Below are positions 23,974-33,227 of a stretch of 44,440 nt of DNA, one piece after another. Under the pieces are notes generated by a model that saw nothing but the letters and a program-made list of their open reading frames with translations, did no database searches and had not been told where the DNA came from. Every line of letters starts with the position of its first letter. Within the stretch, counting starts at the first letter, position 1. The position numbers were made by a program, and so were the translations under genes. The stretch is from an uncultured Clostridia bacterium (GTDB lineage Bacteria; Bacillota; Clostridia; Christensenellales; UBA1242). Where the stretch lies: positions 1-44,440 of the forward strand of contig CALWEM010000014.1 in NCBI GenBank assembly GCA_944377315.1, in the 5' to 3' direction.

Positions 23974-26943
23974 ATGGATTTTTTTGATGACGAGAAGGAT
24001 GAAAACTATTATAAACCTATTGAAGGGCAGATGCGTTATGACGAACTGCTTGTTCCAGAAGAAGAGAAGGAAGAAGCAGAAGTTGATAACTCCGTTCTTG
24101 ATGGGCAAATGGATATATGGTCAATAAAACCACAAAAGAATGGGGAAAAATTTGAAAAAGATGTTACGAAAGAAAAAATTGAACAAAATGAAAAATTAAC
24201 AAAAAATAACGAAAAAATCCATAAAAAAGAAGAAAAAAGTGAAAAAATTGAAGAAAAAGTGAAAATTGATGAAAATATTTCTGATGACGAAGTTGAAAAT
24301 GACAGCACTTTTTTGAATGAAGAAGAAAAAGAAAATGAAAATATAATCTTTGAAAAAAGAGAGAAAACATTTTCAAATGAAAGATATAAATTGCCCAAAA
24401 TTAACAACAAGGTGACTGACAAATATCTTGACTCTGACGAAAGTGAAAATATTGAAGAGTTTGAAGAAGATGACGAAGAAAACGAAGAAGAAATTGAGGA
24501 AGATGTTATGAAAGAAAACAAAGAAGAAATGGTTACAGAAACGGAAAAAACAACAAGTGGATACTACGGCGATGGCGGTGATGGTATCATTATGAAAGAA
24601 CTCAGCGAAGTTCTTCACGACTCAATGATTCCATACACCGAACACGTTGTTATGGACAGAGCACTTCCGCGTGTTGAAGATGGGCTTAAACCTGTTCAAA
24701 GAAGAATTTTGTATTCAATGATGGAACTGGGACTCACACCAGACAAGCCATACAGAAAATCGGCAAGAATTGTCGGCGATTGTATGGGTAAATATCATCC
24801 ACACGGTGACTCTTCTGTCTATGACGCAATGGTTCGTTTGTCACAAGATTTTGTTTTGCGAGCACCACTTGTGGATGGTCACGGAAACTTTGGTTCGATT
24901 GATGGTGACTCTGCTGCTGCAATGAGATACACAGAAGCGAGAATGACACCACTTGCTTTGGAACTTTTGAGAGATTTGGAGAAGAACACAGTTAGGTGGA
25001 GTTTGAACTTTGACGACACTTTGAAAGAACCAGATGTTTTGCCAGGTCGTTTTCCAAATCTTTTGGTTAATGGTGCATCGGGTATTGCAGTTGGTGTGGC
25101 AACAAATATTCCACCACACAATCTTGGTGAAGTGATTGATGGCGTTGTGGCGTATATAAATAACCCAAATATAACCTTGAAAGAAATGATGAAAATCATC
25201 AAAGGTCCAGACTTCCCGACTGGCGGGGAACTTATTTTGGGTGACGGACTTAAAAGTGCATACGAAACAGGAAAGGGCAAGATAACCATCCGTGCCAAAG
25301 TCGGTGTGGAACAAAACGGCGACAAACAAAGCATTATCATCACCGAGTTGCCATATCAAGTCAACAAAGCACTTCTTCTTCAAAAGATTGCTGAACTTAA
25401 AGAGAAAAACAAAGACAAACTTGCCGACATCAGTGAAATTCGCGATGAGAGTGACAGAAACGGAATGCGAGCGGTTATTCGTCTTAAAAAAGATGCAAAC
25501 GCCAAAAAAATTCTCGGAATTTTGTTCCAAAACACCAATATGCAAGTGTCATATGCCATTAATATGGTTGCCATCGCAGGCGGAAAGCCACGACTTATGG
25601 GGCTTATGGAAATCATTTCATATTACACTGCTTTCCAACGCGATGTCATTGTGCGAAGAACAAAATATGACCTTGACCTTGCCAAAGACAGAGCGCATAT
25701 CGTTGAAGGATTGCTTGTTGCCATCAAAAATATTGATGCTGTCATCAAAATTATCAAAACTTCGGCAAATGTGACGGAAGCAAAGCAAAGATTGCGTGAG
25801 AAATTCAAACTTTCTGAAAGACAAGCACAAGCAATTTTGGATATGCGTCTTGCGCGTCTTGTCAATTTGGAAGTGACAAAACTTCAAGCGGAGTTAAAGG
25901 AACTCAAAGAAAAAATCAAAAACTATGAAGCCATTTTGGCGTCCAAAAAACTGCAACTTGATGTGGTGAAAACGGAAATTTTGGAAATCAAGAAAAAATT
26001 TAACACACCGCGTAGGAGTGTGGAAGGAAAAGATAATGGCGAAATCATTTTGAAAAAAATGGAAGAAGTGGAAGACACGAAAGATTATCTTTTGCTTCTC
26101 TCTGCTGGAAAAACGGTGAAAAAAGTGAATATGACCAATTATGTCAAGACAAACAAGGCTGTCAGCGATGGTTCAACACTTTTTGATGTCATCACTTCAA
26201 AAGTGAAAGTAAAGGCAAATGACCCAGTTCTTATCATCACAGAAAAGGGAAATTGTCTTAAAATGAATGTGTCGCAAATTCCAGAATGTAAGTGGAAAGA
26301 CAAAGGCTTCACACTCAAACAACTCGACAAAAATGTTGATGTGATGGAAAGTCCAGTTGGCATTCTTCCAGTTTCGGCAAGCGAACTTATTTTCATCACC
26401 AAGCAAGGAATAATCAAGAGAATGAGCGGAAATGACGCCATCATCACAAAATCATATTATCAAGTGATGAAAGTTGCCGATGACGACAAGATAATTTCTT
26501 GTGAAGTTGACGAAAAAGGCAGAAGCATTTTGATGCTGACAAAACACGGATTTTCGGTTAACTTTGAAAAGAGTGAAGTGCCAGTGCAAGGCAGAGTTTC
26601 CGGCGGTGTGAAAGGCATTAACCTTGAAGATAAAGACGAGGTTGTTTTTGCCGGACAAAACAAATTTGACAGCGTTTTGATTGTGACTGACAATGGTTTT
26701 GTGAAACGATTAAGCATCAACGAGATTCCAATGTGTGCAAGATACAGAAAAGGCGTCAAATATATCAATTTGGCAAAGAACAAGGTGATATATGTTGGAG
26801 CCGGCGAGAAAGTTGCCGTTGACCTTGGACTTAAGTTCAAACTTCTTGAAACAAGGAAATTCAAAATTTCCAGTGTCCGTTTGAACGCTGGCTCGCAAGA
26901 AGTGAAAGGCAAAGTGCTGGGTGCATACACATTTGAAGATTAA
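23974..26943 (+). CDS. type IIA DNA topoisomerase subunit A with long charged N-terminal extension
   Basis: Cleavage/religation subunit, 989 residues against about 800-840 for most relatives. Residues 1-195 are an unusual low-complexity extension very rich in Glu, Lys, Asp and Asn. The conserved core starts at [16 protein letters not shown]. The catalytic tyrosine is Tyr319 ([11 protein letters not shown]), after [12 protein letters not shown] and [20 protein letters not shown]. The C-terminal beta-pinwheel starts near residue 690, but I see no QRRGGKG GyrA box; the equivalent first-blade stretch reads [16 protein letters not shown]. That favours a ParC-like, non-wrapping enzyme. The start has GAGGG 5 nt upstream. 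A second in-frame ATG at 24508 (Met179) is preceded by GAGG 8 nt away, so a core-only form may also be made. Confidence 0.93.
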   Translation: MDFFDDEKDENYYKPIEGQMRYDELLVPEEEKEEAEVDNSVLDGQMDIWSIKPQKNGEKFEKDVTKEKIEQNEKLTKNNEKIHKKEEKSEKIEEKVKIDENISDDEVENDSTFLNEEEKENENIIFEKREKTFSNERYKLPKINNKVTDKYLDSDESENIEEFEEDDEENEEEIEEDVMKENKEEMVTETEKTTSGYYGDGGDGIIMKELSEVLHDSMIPYTEHVVMDRALPRVEDGLKPVQRRILYSMMELGLTPDKPYRKSARIVGDCMGKYHPHGDSSVYDAMVRLSQDFVLRAPLVDGHGNFGSIDGDSAAAMRYTEARMTPLALELLRDLEKNTVRWSLNFDDTLKEPDVLPGRFPNLLVNGASGIAVGVATNIPPHNLGEVIDGVVAYINNPNITLKEMMKIIKGPDFPTGGELILGDGLKSAYETGKGKITIRAKVGVEQNGDKQSIIITELPYQVNKALLLQKIAELKEKNKDKLADISEIRDESDRNGMRAVIRLKKDANAKKILGILFQNTNMQVSYAINMVAIAGGKPRLMGLMEIISYYTAFQRDVIVRRTKYDLDLAKDRAHIVEGLLVAIKNIDAVIKIIKTSANVTEAKQRLREKFKLSERQAQAILDMRLARLVNLEVTKLQAELKELKEKIKNYEAILASKKLQLDVVKTEILEIKKKFNTPRRSVEGKDNGEIILKKMEEVEDTKDYLLLLSAGKTVKKVNMTNYVKTNKAVSDGSTLFDVITSKVKVKANDPVLIITEKGNCLKMNVSQIPECKWKDKGFTLKQLDKNVDVMESPVGILPVSASELIFITKQGIIKRMSGNDAIITKSYYQVMKVADDDKIISCEVDEKGRSILMLTKHGFSVNFEKSEVPVQGRVSGGVKGINLEDKDEVVFAGQNKFDSVLIVTDNGFVKRLSINEIPMCARYRKGVKYINLAKNKVIYVGAGEKVAVDLGLKFKLLETRKFKISSVRLNAGSQEVKGKVLGAYTFED

Positions 26944-26966
26944 TTTTTAATATTTGAAAGATAAAG

Positions 26967-26991
26967 ACAGGTGACCCCTGTTTTTATTTTT
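26967..26991 (+). terminator. intrinsic terminator after the topoisomerase operon
   Basis: ACAGG (26967-26971), loop TGACC, CCTGT (26977-26981), then TTTTATTTTTTT. Confidence 0.65.
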
Positions 26992-27132
26992 TTGTTCTAT
27001 TTAAAAAACTTTGAAAATATATTTTTTCTAGGCAAGATGTTTTCGACAAAAAAAATTCTTTCTCTCTTTAAAGCGATAAATTTCTTCAAGGTGGGAAAAT
27101 TTAAAAAACAATATAATAAAAGCGAGGTTTGT

Positions 27133-27897
27133 ATGCATTTCTGTGTTGTCAAATCAAGAACAATCAAAATTTGCTTGGCTCTTGTTCTCATTTTGGTGCT
27201 TCTTTCTCTCTCAATTGACGGAGCCACTTCGGCACAAGTCTTTTTTGGATATGCACCGAGAAAAGTCCCAATATACTCTGTGGAAACGGATGAAAAACGC
27301 GTGGCGATAACTTTTGATGCGGCTTGGGGTGCAGATAAGACGGAGAAGATTTTGGAAATACTTGACGAATTTGATGTCACTGCCACTTTCTTTCTTGTTG
27401 GCTTTTGGGTGGATGAATATGGCGATATTGTCAAGAAGATTGACGAATCAGGCTGTGAAATTGGCACACACTCAAACACGCACAAAGATATGGCAAAGCT
27501 TTCCAAAGAAAGTGTGAGTGAAGAACTTTCGTTATCGATTGAGAAGATAAAAGAAGTGACAGGAAAAGATGTGACACTTTTCAGAGCGCCATTTGGTTCA
27601 TATAACAACACACTTCTTGAAACAGCAGATGAGTTTAACCTAAAAACAATTCAGTGGGATGTGGACACTTTGGACTGGAAAGGATTAAGTGCAGGTGAAA
27701 TGAACAATCGTGTGCTTAACAAAGTGCAAAATGGTTCAATCATTTTGATGCACAACAATTCTGACAACATTTTGGACGGCTTGCGACTCATTTTGACCAC
27801 TTTGCAAAACAAGGGCTATGAAATTGGTTCGGTTTCTGACCTTGTCTATGAAGACAACTACACCATTGACAGAAATGGCATTCAGCACTCAAATTAA
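27133..27897 (+). CDS. polysaccharide deacetylase, PdaB-like
   Basis: NodB-fold deacetylase anchored by one N-terminal helix (residues about 11-32, ICLALVLILVLLSLSI). The protein has 254 residues. ITFDAAWGADKT is the PdaB form of motif 1 (most deacetylases have TFDDGP), followed by TATFFLVGFWVDEYG, the metal histidines in IGTHSNTHKDM, RAPFGSYNN, and late LMHNNSD. The PdaB group is tied to sporulation in Bacilli and Clostridia, so its presence hints at a spore-forming ancestor. The ATG at 27133 has GCGAGG 5 nt upstream and a TATAAT box at 27112-27117; the open frame back to 26971 is non-coding leader and the previous terminator. Confidence 0.88.
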   Translation: MHFCVVKSRTIKICLALVLILVLLSLSIDGATSAQVFFGYAPRKVPIYSVETDEKRVAITFDAAWGADKTEKILEILDEFDVTATFFLVGFWVDEYGDIVKKIDESGCEIGTHSNTHKDMAKLSKESVSEELSLSIEKIKEVTGKDVTLFRAPFGSYNNTLLETADEFNLKTIQWDVDTLDWKGLSAGEMNNRVLNKVQNGSIILMHNNSDNILDGLRLILTTLQNKGYEIGSVSDLVYEDNYTIDRNGIQHSN

Positions 27898-27908
27898 AGG
27901 AGAAAAAT

Positions 27909-28574
27909 ATGAATTACAAAACACTTAATGAGAAACAAACAAATATGGCGACAGTTATCGGCAAAATTGTGACAAAACCGACAATTTCACACCAAATTGA
28001 AGGGGAAAACTTTTTGGATTTTATGGTGGAAGTGGAAAGATTGTCAAAGACGAAAGATATCATTCCTGTGACAATAAGTGAGCGGATTTTGGGTGATGGA
28101 AACTATCAAATTGGTGACAGAGTTCTTCTTTCTGGGCAATATCGAAGCCACAACAAAAATGTTGATGAAAAAAACAAGCTTATTCTTCATCTTTTTGCCA
28201 AGGATATTGAAAACACTGACAAAATGGAGATGAATGAAGTTAAACTTGTGGGATATCTTTGCAAACCACCAATCTATCGCACCACGCCGTTCAATCGCGA
28301 AATTTGTGACATACTTCTTGCAGTGAACAGAATGAATAATCATCGTTCGGACTATATTCCTTGCATTGTTTGGGGAAGAAATGCTCGCTTTGTTTCCAAT
28401 TTACCAGTCGGCTCAAAGATTGAAGTTTCTGGCAGAATTCAATCTCGCTCATACACCAAGAAATTGGAAAATGACTTGTCGGAAGAGCGAACAGCCTATG
28501 AAGTGTCTTGTAATTTGGTGGCGCTACTTGAAAAAGGCAAGGAAAGTGAGAAAAATGAAAAAGAAATAATTTGA
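27909..28574 (+). CDS. single-stranded-DNA-binding protein, two OB folds
   Basis: 221 residues with two tandem OB-fold halves. The first is TVIGKIVTKPTISHQ to LLSGQYRS (about 14-80); the second is NEVKLVGYLCKPPIYRTTPF to SKIEVSGRIQSR (about 108-185), which carries the SSB-like DYIPCIVWGRNARFV. The acidic C-terminal clamp for partner proteins (DxxPF) of standard SSB is absent, ending KNEKEII. Similar double-OB proteins occur in clostridia next to or in place of ssb. It binds ssDNA presumably in replication or repair. It begins 11 bp after pdaB with GGAG, so the two form one operon. Confidence 0.85.
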   Translation: MNYKTLNEKQTNMATVIGKIVTKPTISHQIEGENFLDFMVEVERLSKTKDIIPVTISERILGDGNYQIGDRVLLSGQYRSHNKNVDEKNKLILHLFAKDIENTDKMEMNEVKLVGYLCKPPIYRTTPFNREICDILLAVNRMNNHRSDYIPCIVWGRNARFVSNLPVGSKIEVSGRIQSRSYTKKLENDLSEERTAYEVSCNLVALLEKGKESEKNEKEII

Positions 28575-28597
28575 CAGCCTTGCAAGGCTGTTTTTTG
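28574..28597 (+). terminator. intrinsic terminator after the SSB gene
   Basis: A perfect 18-bp palindrome ACAGCCTTGCAAGGCTGT (28574-28591) followed by TTTTTT. It begins at the stop codon. The following 28598-28750 is A/T-rich with no gene seen. Confidence 0.92.
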
Positions 28598-28750
28598 TTT
28601 GAAAATTATTTTTGTCGCATTCATAGTAGATTTTCGAAATAACTTTGAAAGGGTGCAAAAAACTTAAATTAAATTTGCAAGAAAAATGAAAAATTAATTT
28701 TAATAAAAGCGTGAAAAAGTGAAAAAATATATAAAAATACCCCAAAAAAG

Positions 28751-28779
28751 TTGACAAAGCGGGGGGAGGATTTGATAAA
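28751..28779 (+). promoter_or_regulatory. consensus promoter for the 1216-residue lipoprotein, leaderless
   Basis: TTGACA (28751-28756), 17 nt including a G6AGG run, GATAAA (28774-28779). The transcription start would fall at about 28786-28788, the ATG of the gene. The GGAGG inside the spacer is 18 nt before the ATG, too far and not transcribed, so the message is leaderless. Confidence 0.65.
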
Positions 28780-28787
28780 ATCAAAAT

Positions 28788-31700
28788 ATGAAAAAACTGC
28801 TTTTATGCTTATTTTCATTCCTATTCATCTCAACTGCTATCAGTGGTTGTGCTTTTTTGCTTGCAGGGTGTGACAGCGTCGAGCAACAAGTGGACAAAAA
28901 CATAGACAATTCGCAAAATGATGAAAATTTTGAAACAGATTTGCCAGCTGATGAAAATAATGGCGGAAACAACAATGAAGAAGACGATATTGGAGCAAAT
29001 TCCGTTGATTTTACGATAAGAATGAAAGTTTATTATAGCGGAGGAATTGCAGATTGGTCGACACTTGGTAGAATTTCTTTACAAGCAGGTTACTTTGATA
29101 TATGGTGGAAAGAAGGAAATGGTGGTGGAAATCACGGAGGAAATAAGACTTGGGGTAACACTCCATCAACTGCAGAAGCATATGGATATGACCAACAAGG
29201 TGGTGCTGGTGGTGACGAATACGCACTTTACATTTCTTACCTTTCATACTCGTATAATATGGGAGTTCAAAGATTTGCAGAAGTTTGGCCACATTATGCC
29301 ACAGGCTTTACCTGTTGGAGTATAAACACAGATTCAAGTTTTGAAGCTAACCGCACATCAACGGGAGAAGTGGCAGATGATGGAGATCCTGTTTATATTT
29401 ATGGTAATAAAAAAACATCAACATCAAAGCCAACTAACTCTGTTGGCGGAACAATGACAGGAAATTGGTATATAAAATATAGACAAAATATGACAATAGA
29501 ATATGATAAGAATGGTGGAAGTGGTGGTCCAACTTCAACAGGTTTTTATGCCGGTAAAAGTGTGGCGTTGTCGTCTTCAAAACCAACAAGGAGTGGGTAT
29601 ACATTTGCTGGTTGGAAATTTAATGAAACAGTATACTATTCTAGTAGTACCATAAACTGGTCTGAATTGGAATATAATACGAACAGTAAATTAAGTACGC
29701 GAACAGTTGTGGCTCAATGGACCCCTAATAGTTATAGTCTTACAGTAAATCTAAATGGTGGTACGGGGCACAAAAATATATTTAATGGTGTGAATAATGT
29801 GGGAAGTTCTTCATCTTTGCAAAATGCAAATACTATACAATACTATGTAAAAAATGCGGAAATTTACATATATTCAAATTCGACAAATACAAATGATCAT
29901 TATGGGCATACCCCATATTGGGCATATCTTACTTCTGGTGTCAATTACACATTATCGTTTAAAGCAATTAGCCTTAATTCAAGTGTTTTAAATAGTAGTA
30001 TTGAAGCAGGTATGTTTTTAGATGGAGAATATAATACATATTATTTTAAAGACGGAGGACCAACAATTAATTCAACAACAAAGCCAATAGAATATTTGTA
30101 TAGTTTTATGCCAAATGTGAGTGGTAGTTATCAATTGCGGTTAGATACAAACTTAAATAATGCAAAATTTAAAATTTTTGATTTAGTAATTTATGCCACA
30201 AACACAACATTAACATCATATACAGTGACAAATTCAAACGAAACTTTAATTACTATTCCGACACCAACTCGCGAAGGTTACACATTTAATGGCTGGACAA
30301 TTTCAAATTCTAATGGTACATTAACAAAGGGAAGCGGGGAAGATTATTTTTTCAAATATGGTGCGGGAAATAATACAATTACAGCACAGTGGAAAAACAA
30401 CACTTTCTCGGACACATATTTTTATCGTAACGCTTCGGGAAACCAAGCAACAAAGGGGCAAACTCGAACATATGGACAGTCTTTCGTGACATACACTTCT
30501 TCTGAAATTTCGCCATACACAAGTAATGGTTGGAATTTAAAAGGCTGGGCATACAACAACACATCCACTTTTGATTGGACATATGAAGATGGTGTAACTG
30601 TGTCTTCCACAATCTACACACAAAGTTTTTCGACACTTTCTTGGTATGCCATTTCCGAGCGTTCAATTTCAATCAAATATGACGGAAATGGTGGAACATA
30701 TTCGGGTGGAAACACAACCAGCACACAGCGCTGGAATCAATATAACAATAAGATTCAATCGGTGAGTTTGAAAGTCACAAGCACCACACCAACTCGCAAA
30801 GGCCACACATTTTTGGGCTGGTCAACAAACAAAAGTGCTTCCCAAGCGGATTATGCCAGTGGCTCGACCTACAATTTCAATAATGGATATTCGGATTCTG
30901 CCAGTGTCACACTTTATGCTGTGTGGGAAATTAATTCCTATAAAGTGAGAATATATGCAATGACTGGAATATCCGATATCAAGCAACCGGCAACAACTTG
31001 GTATTCTGACAATATCGGAAGATACAAAGAAGTGTCGGTGCAATATGGCACAAGTTACACATTGGAAGTGGCTGTGAAATTGGCATTTAATTTTGACCGC
31101 TGGACTTATGTTAATGACAATAATGGTGAAATTGTGAGTTCAAACACGATATATAATTTCACTATTGAAGCTCGCGACTACACCTTTTTTGCTTTTGCCA
31201 AAGCCAAAAATCCGGCATATCAGGATGCGAATGGAAACTGGTATGTCGAAATGGGTGAGTATCCACAAAGTTATGCCGATCTTGTTTGGACGGAATATTC
31301 TGGTGATGGCAATTATGCTGGATTGGATGTGTCATATAACAAAAATGATAACATATTGACTTTGAATGGCAGTTGCACAGCCACCACTGTGGAACAAACA
31401 ACATTATTATCTTTGCACGGATTGAAGTTTAATGAAGGAGATGTGTATACCATTAAGCGTGAACATATTTCTGGAAGTGTGGAGATACAAAATGGTTCTG
31501 GAACTTCGTTTGTGATTGATGTTATTAAAAGTAATGGAAGTGAAACATCAACGAGAAATTACAACGATTCCAGTGTGGATTTTGCTGGCAAAATTGAAAC
31601 CAAAACTTTGACAATAAATTCTTCGGCGAGTGCAGAAGCAGATGGCTTTAAATTTTGGATTTGGGGGAACACTGGCACAACAATTGTGTTTAATAACTAT

Positions 31701-32438
31701 AAACTTAAAATTTCAATTAATTATGATAATTTGTTAAATAACGCGGAAAAAGAAACATCAAGTTCAATACAAATTGCCAATCAAGAGTTGCCAGTATACA
31801 CAATCAAAAGCCAAGTTGGAGATATGCCAACAGGTTCGGAATTTGTGCAATATGAGAATAAATGGTATAAAGTTGAGCCGGTGAAATATGTTCTTGCTGG
31901 GGATTATTCATCAGGTTTTGCGACTGAAAGTGGCAATGTGACAGCAGTGAGTGAGAAAGTGGTCTTTGCCAGCATTTGGAATGAAGAAAAATTGGGACTT
32001 GGTGATGGATTTTACTATGAAGGGAAACAAGCATCAATTAATTATAATTTTCAAACCTATTTCTTTAATGAAAGCGGATTGTTTAACATTAGAGAAGACG
32101 GGATTCTTCAATACATAGATAACAAGTTCTATTACGAGCGATTTAAGGACCTAAATTTTGGCGACACACTTGTGGTTCAAAATGGGACAACCTCGACAGT
32201 TGCATCAACTCGTGAAATGGACGAAGTGTTCGGCAGTGGGAATTATAGTGCCAAGTTTTCTGACCTTGTGGCTGATATTTTGGGTGGCTATCTATATTAC
32301 TGGACACGCGATGTTGGTTCAAATCTAAACAATGCCCAAACGATTTCTGCGGGTGGCACAACTGGCACGCAGATGAAGATGCAAGAAATCTTGGGTGTCC
32401 GCATAACAGTCAATGTCAAAACTTTCTCGTGCTTGTAG
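28788..32438 (+). CDS. giant surface lipoprotein with InlB-type repeats and DUF6273-like C-terminus
   Basis: 1216 residues. The signal peptide has two possible lipoboxes, AISGC (Cys21) and LLAGC (Cys28), then a Glu/Asp/Asn linker. After an N-terminal domain (about 66-230) come InlB/Listeria-Bacteroides-type repeats: YDKNGGSGG...TRSGYTFAGW...VVAQW (about 238-312), a second split unit (NLNGGTG about 320; TPTREGYTFNGW about 490), and a third (YDGNGGTYSGG about 631; TPTRKGHTFLGW about 668). The second unit is interrupted by about 160 residues that look like a carbohydrate-binding jelly roll. The C-terminal module (about 805-1216) runs from GNWYVEMGEYPQ through NKWYKVEPVKY to RDVGSNLNN, resembles DUF6273, is itself split by a beta domain, and recurs in the protein at 40677-44279. 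It probably acts at the cell surface. Confidence 0.88.
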   Translation: MKKLLLCLFSFLFISTAISGCAFLLAGCDSVEQQVDKNIDNSQNDENFETDLPADENNGGNNNEEDDIGANSVDFTIRMKVYYSGGIADWSTLGRISLQAGYFDIWWKEGNGGGNHGGNKTWGNTPSTAEAYGYDQQGGAGGDEYALYISYLSYSYNMGVQRFAEVWPHYATGFTCWSINTDSSFEANRTSTGEVADDGDPVYIYGNKKTSTSKPTNSVGGTMTGNWYIKYRQNMTIEYDKNGGSGGPTSTGFYAGKSVALSSSKPTRSGYTFAGWKFNETVYYSSSTINWSELEYNTNSKLSTRTVVAQWTPNSYSLTVNLNGGTGHKNIFNGVNNVGSSSSLQNANTIQYYVKNAEIYIYSNSTNTNDHYGHTPYWAYLTSGVNYTLSFKAISLNSSVLNSSIEAGMFLDGEYNTYYFKDGGPTINSTTKPIEYLYSFMPNVSGSYQLRLDTNLNNAKFKIFDLVIYATNTTLTSYTVTNSNETLITIPTPTREGYTFNGWTISNSNGTLTKGSGEDYFFKYGAGNNTITAQWKNNTFSDTYFYRNASGNQATKGQTRTYGQSFVTYTSSEISPYTSNGWNLKGWAYNNTSTFDWTYEDGVTVSSTIYTQSFSTLSWYAISERSISIKYDGNGGTYSGGNTTSTQRWNQYNNKIQSVSLKVTSTTPTRKGHTFLGWSTNKSASQADYASGSTYNFNNGYSDSASVTLYAVWEINSYKVRIYAMTGISDIKQPATTWYSDNIGRYKEVSVQYGTSYTLEVAVKLAFNFDRWTYVNDNNGEIVSSNTIYNFTIEARDYTFFAFAKAKNPAYQDANGNWYVEMGEYPQSYADLVWTEYSGDGNYAGLDVSYNKNDNILTLNGSCTATTVEQTTLLSLHGLKFNEGDVYTIKREHISGSVEIQNGSGTSFVIDVIKSNGSETSTRNYNDSSVDFAGKIETKTLTINSSASAEADGFKFWIWGNTGTTIVFNNYKLKISINYDNLLNNAEKETSSSIQIANQELPVYTIKSQVGDMPTGSEFVQYENKWYKVEPVKYVLAGDYSSGFATESGNVTAVSEKVVFASIWNEEKLGLGDGFYYEGKQASINYNFQTYFFNESGLFNIREDGILQYIDNKFYYERFKDLNFGDTLVVQNGTTSTVASTREMDEVFGSGNYSAKFSDLVADILGGYLYYWTRDVGSNLNNAQTISAGGTTGTQMKMQEILGVRITVNVKTFSCL

Positions 32439-32547
32439 CACTCTCTAAATTCTTATAAATTTGATTTATGAAACAGGCGGATTTAAAAAACCAACCTCAA
32501 CAAAAGTCCACACGCGGTGTGGTGACTGTGTCACTCTCTAAATTCTT
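32439..32547. repeat. 16-bp direct repeat flanking two small hairpins
   Basis: CACTCTCTAAATTCTT occurs at 32439-32454, right after the lipoprotein stop, and again at 32532-32547. Between them lie CCACAC-GCG-GTGTGG (32508-32522, perfect 6-bp stem) and GTGAC-TGT-GTCAC (32522-32534). No coding frame is supported. It may be the remains of a duplication or a small structured element. Confidence 0.6.
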
Positions 32548-32576
32548 TCAAGCGAAGCTTAAGCGACAAAAAAACA

Positions 32577-32617
32577 AAATGACTTGAAAAACTTATGAGT
32601 TAAATCAAGTCATTTTT
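32577..32617 (+). terminator. intrinsic terminator downstream of the giant lipoprotein
   Basis: AAATGACTTGA (32577-32587) and TCAAGTCATTT (32605-32615) form an 11-bp stem; the loop holds a smaller AACT-TATG-AGTT hairpin. The U-run TTTTT is part of and follows the 3' arm. Confidence 0.75.
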
Positions 32618-32619
32618 AT

Positions 32620-32648
32620 TTGTTTTTTTTGTGGAAATTTGGTAAAAT
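32620..32648 (+). promoter_or_regulatory. promoter of the PAP2 gene, leaderless
   Basis: TTGTTT (32620-32625), 17 nt, TAAAAT (32643-32648). The expected start is 32655, the A of the ATG. No ribosome site is present. Confidence 0.5.
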
Positions 32649-32654
32649 ATTTCT

Positions 32655-33227
32655 ATGGATTTTGAAATTAAGATAATCGAATTTTTGCAAGCAGGACGAA
32701 CTCCATTTTTTGATGGTGCTTTTCAAGTGATTTCATTGATTGGGAGTTACATTGGAGCGGTGGCACTTGTTCTTTTCTTCCTTTTCACGAAGAAAAAGTA
32801 TGCCTTTTGGTTTTTGTTTACATATGGATTTGCTTATCTCATTCAAAATATCTTGAAAATGGCGATTGGACGACCTAGACCATACAACATAACCGACACA
32901 ATTGTCAGTGTTGGCGATGTTGTGACAGATTTCAGTATGCCCAGCGGACACACAATTTGCGCGACAATGATTGCCATATTTTTGGGTGCATATCTATTTT
33001 CAGTATACAAGAAAAAAGGACAGAGAGTTTGGGTTTGTTTGGCACTTTGTGTCTATGTCGGGCTTGTGATGTTGTCGCGTATGTATTTGGGAAAGCACTA
33101 TTTGACAGATTTGCTCGCTGGGCTTGGCATCAGCGTGCTGATTGGCACTTTGGGGCTTTTGTTTATGCATTTTTATGACAAGTGGCATCAAAAACGCAAA
33201 AAGGAAGAAAATAAGGAGAAAATATGA
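32655..33227 (+). CDS. PAP2-family membrane phosphatase
   Basis: 190-residue integral membrane phosphatase. The three-part PAP2 active site is complete: KMAIGRPRPY (KxxxxxxRP), MPSGHTICA (PSGH) and SRMYLGKHYLTD (SRxxxxxHxxxD). About five to six helices surround it. Likely substrates are undecaprenyl diphosphate (BacA-independent recycling of the wall carrier) or phosphatidic acid; the sequence alone does not decide. The gene starts without a ribosome site. Its last codons overlap the tsaE start (ATATGA), so they are coupled. Confidence 0.92.
   Translation: MDFEIKIIEFLQAGRTPFFDGAFQVISLIGSYIGAVALVLFFLFTKKKYAFWFLFTYGFAYLIQNILKMAIGRPRPYNITDTIVSVGDVVTDFSMPSGHTICATMIAIFLGAYLFSVYKKKGQRVWVCLALCVYVGLVMLSRMYLGKHYLTDLLAGLGISVLIGTLGLLFMHFYDKWHQKRKKEENKEKI

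Noticed and set aside
26944..27132. N-terminal 54-residue extension of the PdaB-like protein
   Set aside because: It overlaps the terminator of the topoisomerase operon and the -10 box TATAAT at 27112; the ATG at 27133 has a good ribosome site.
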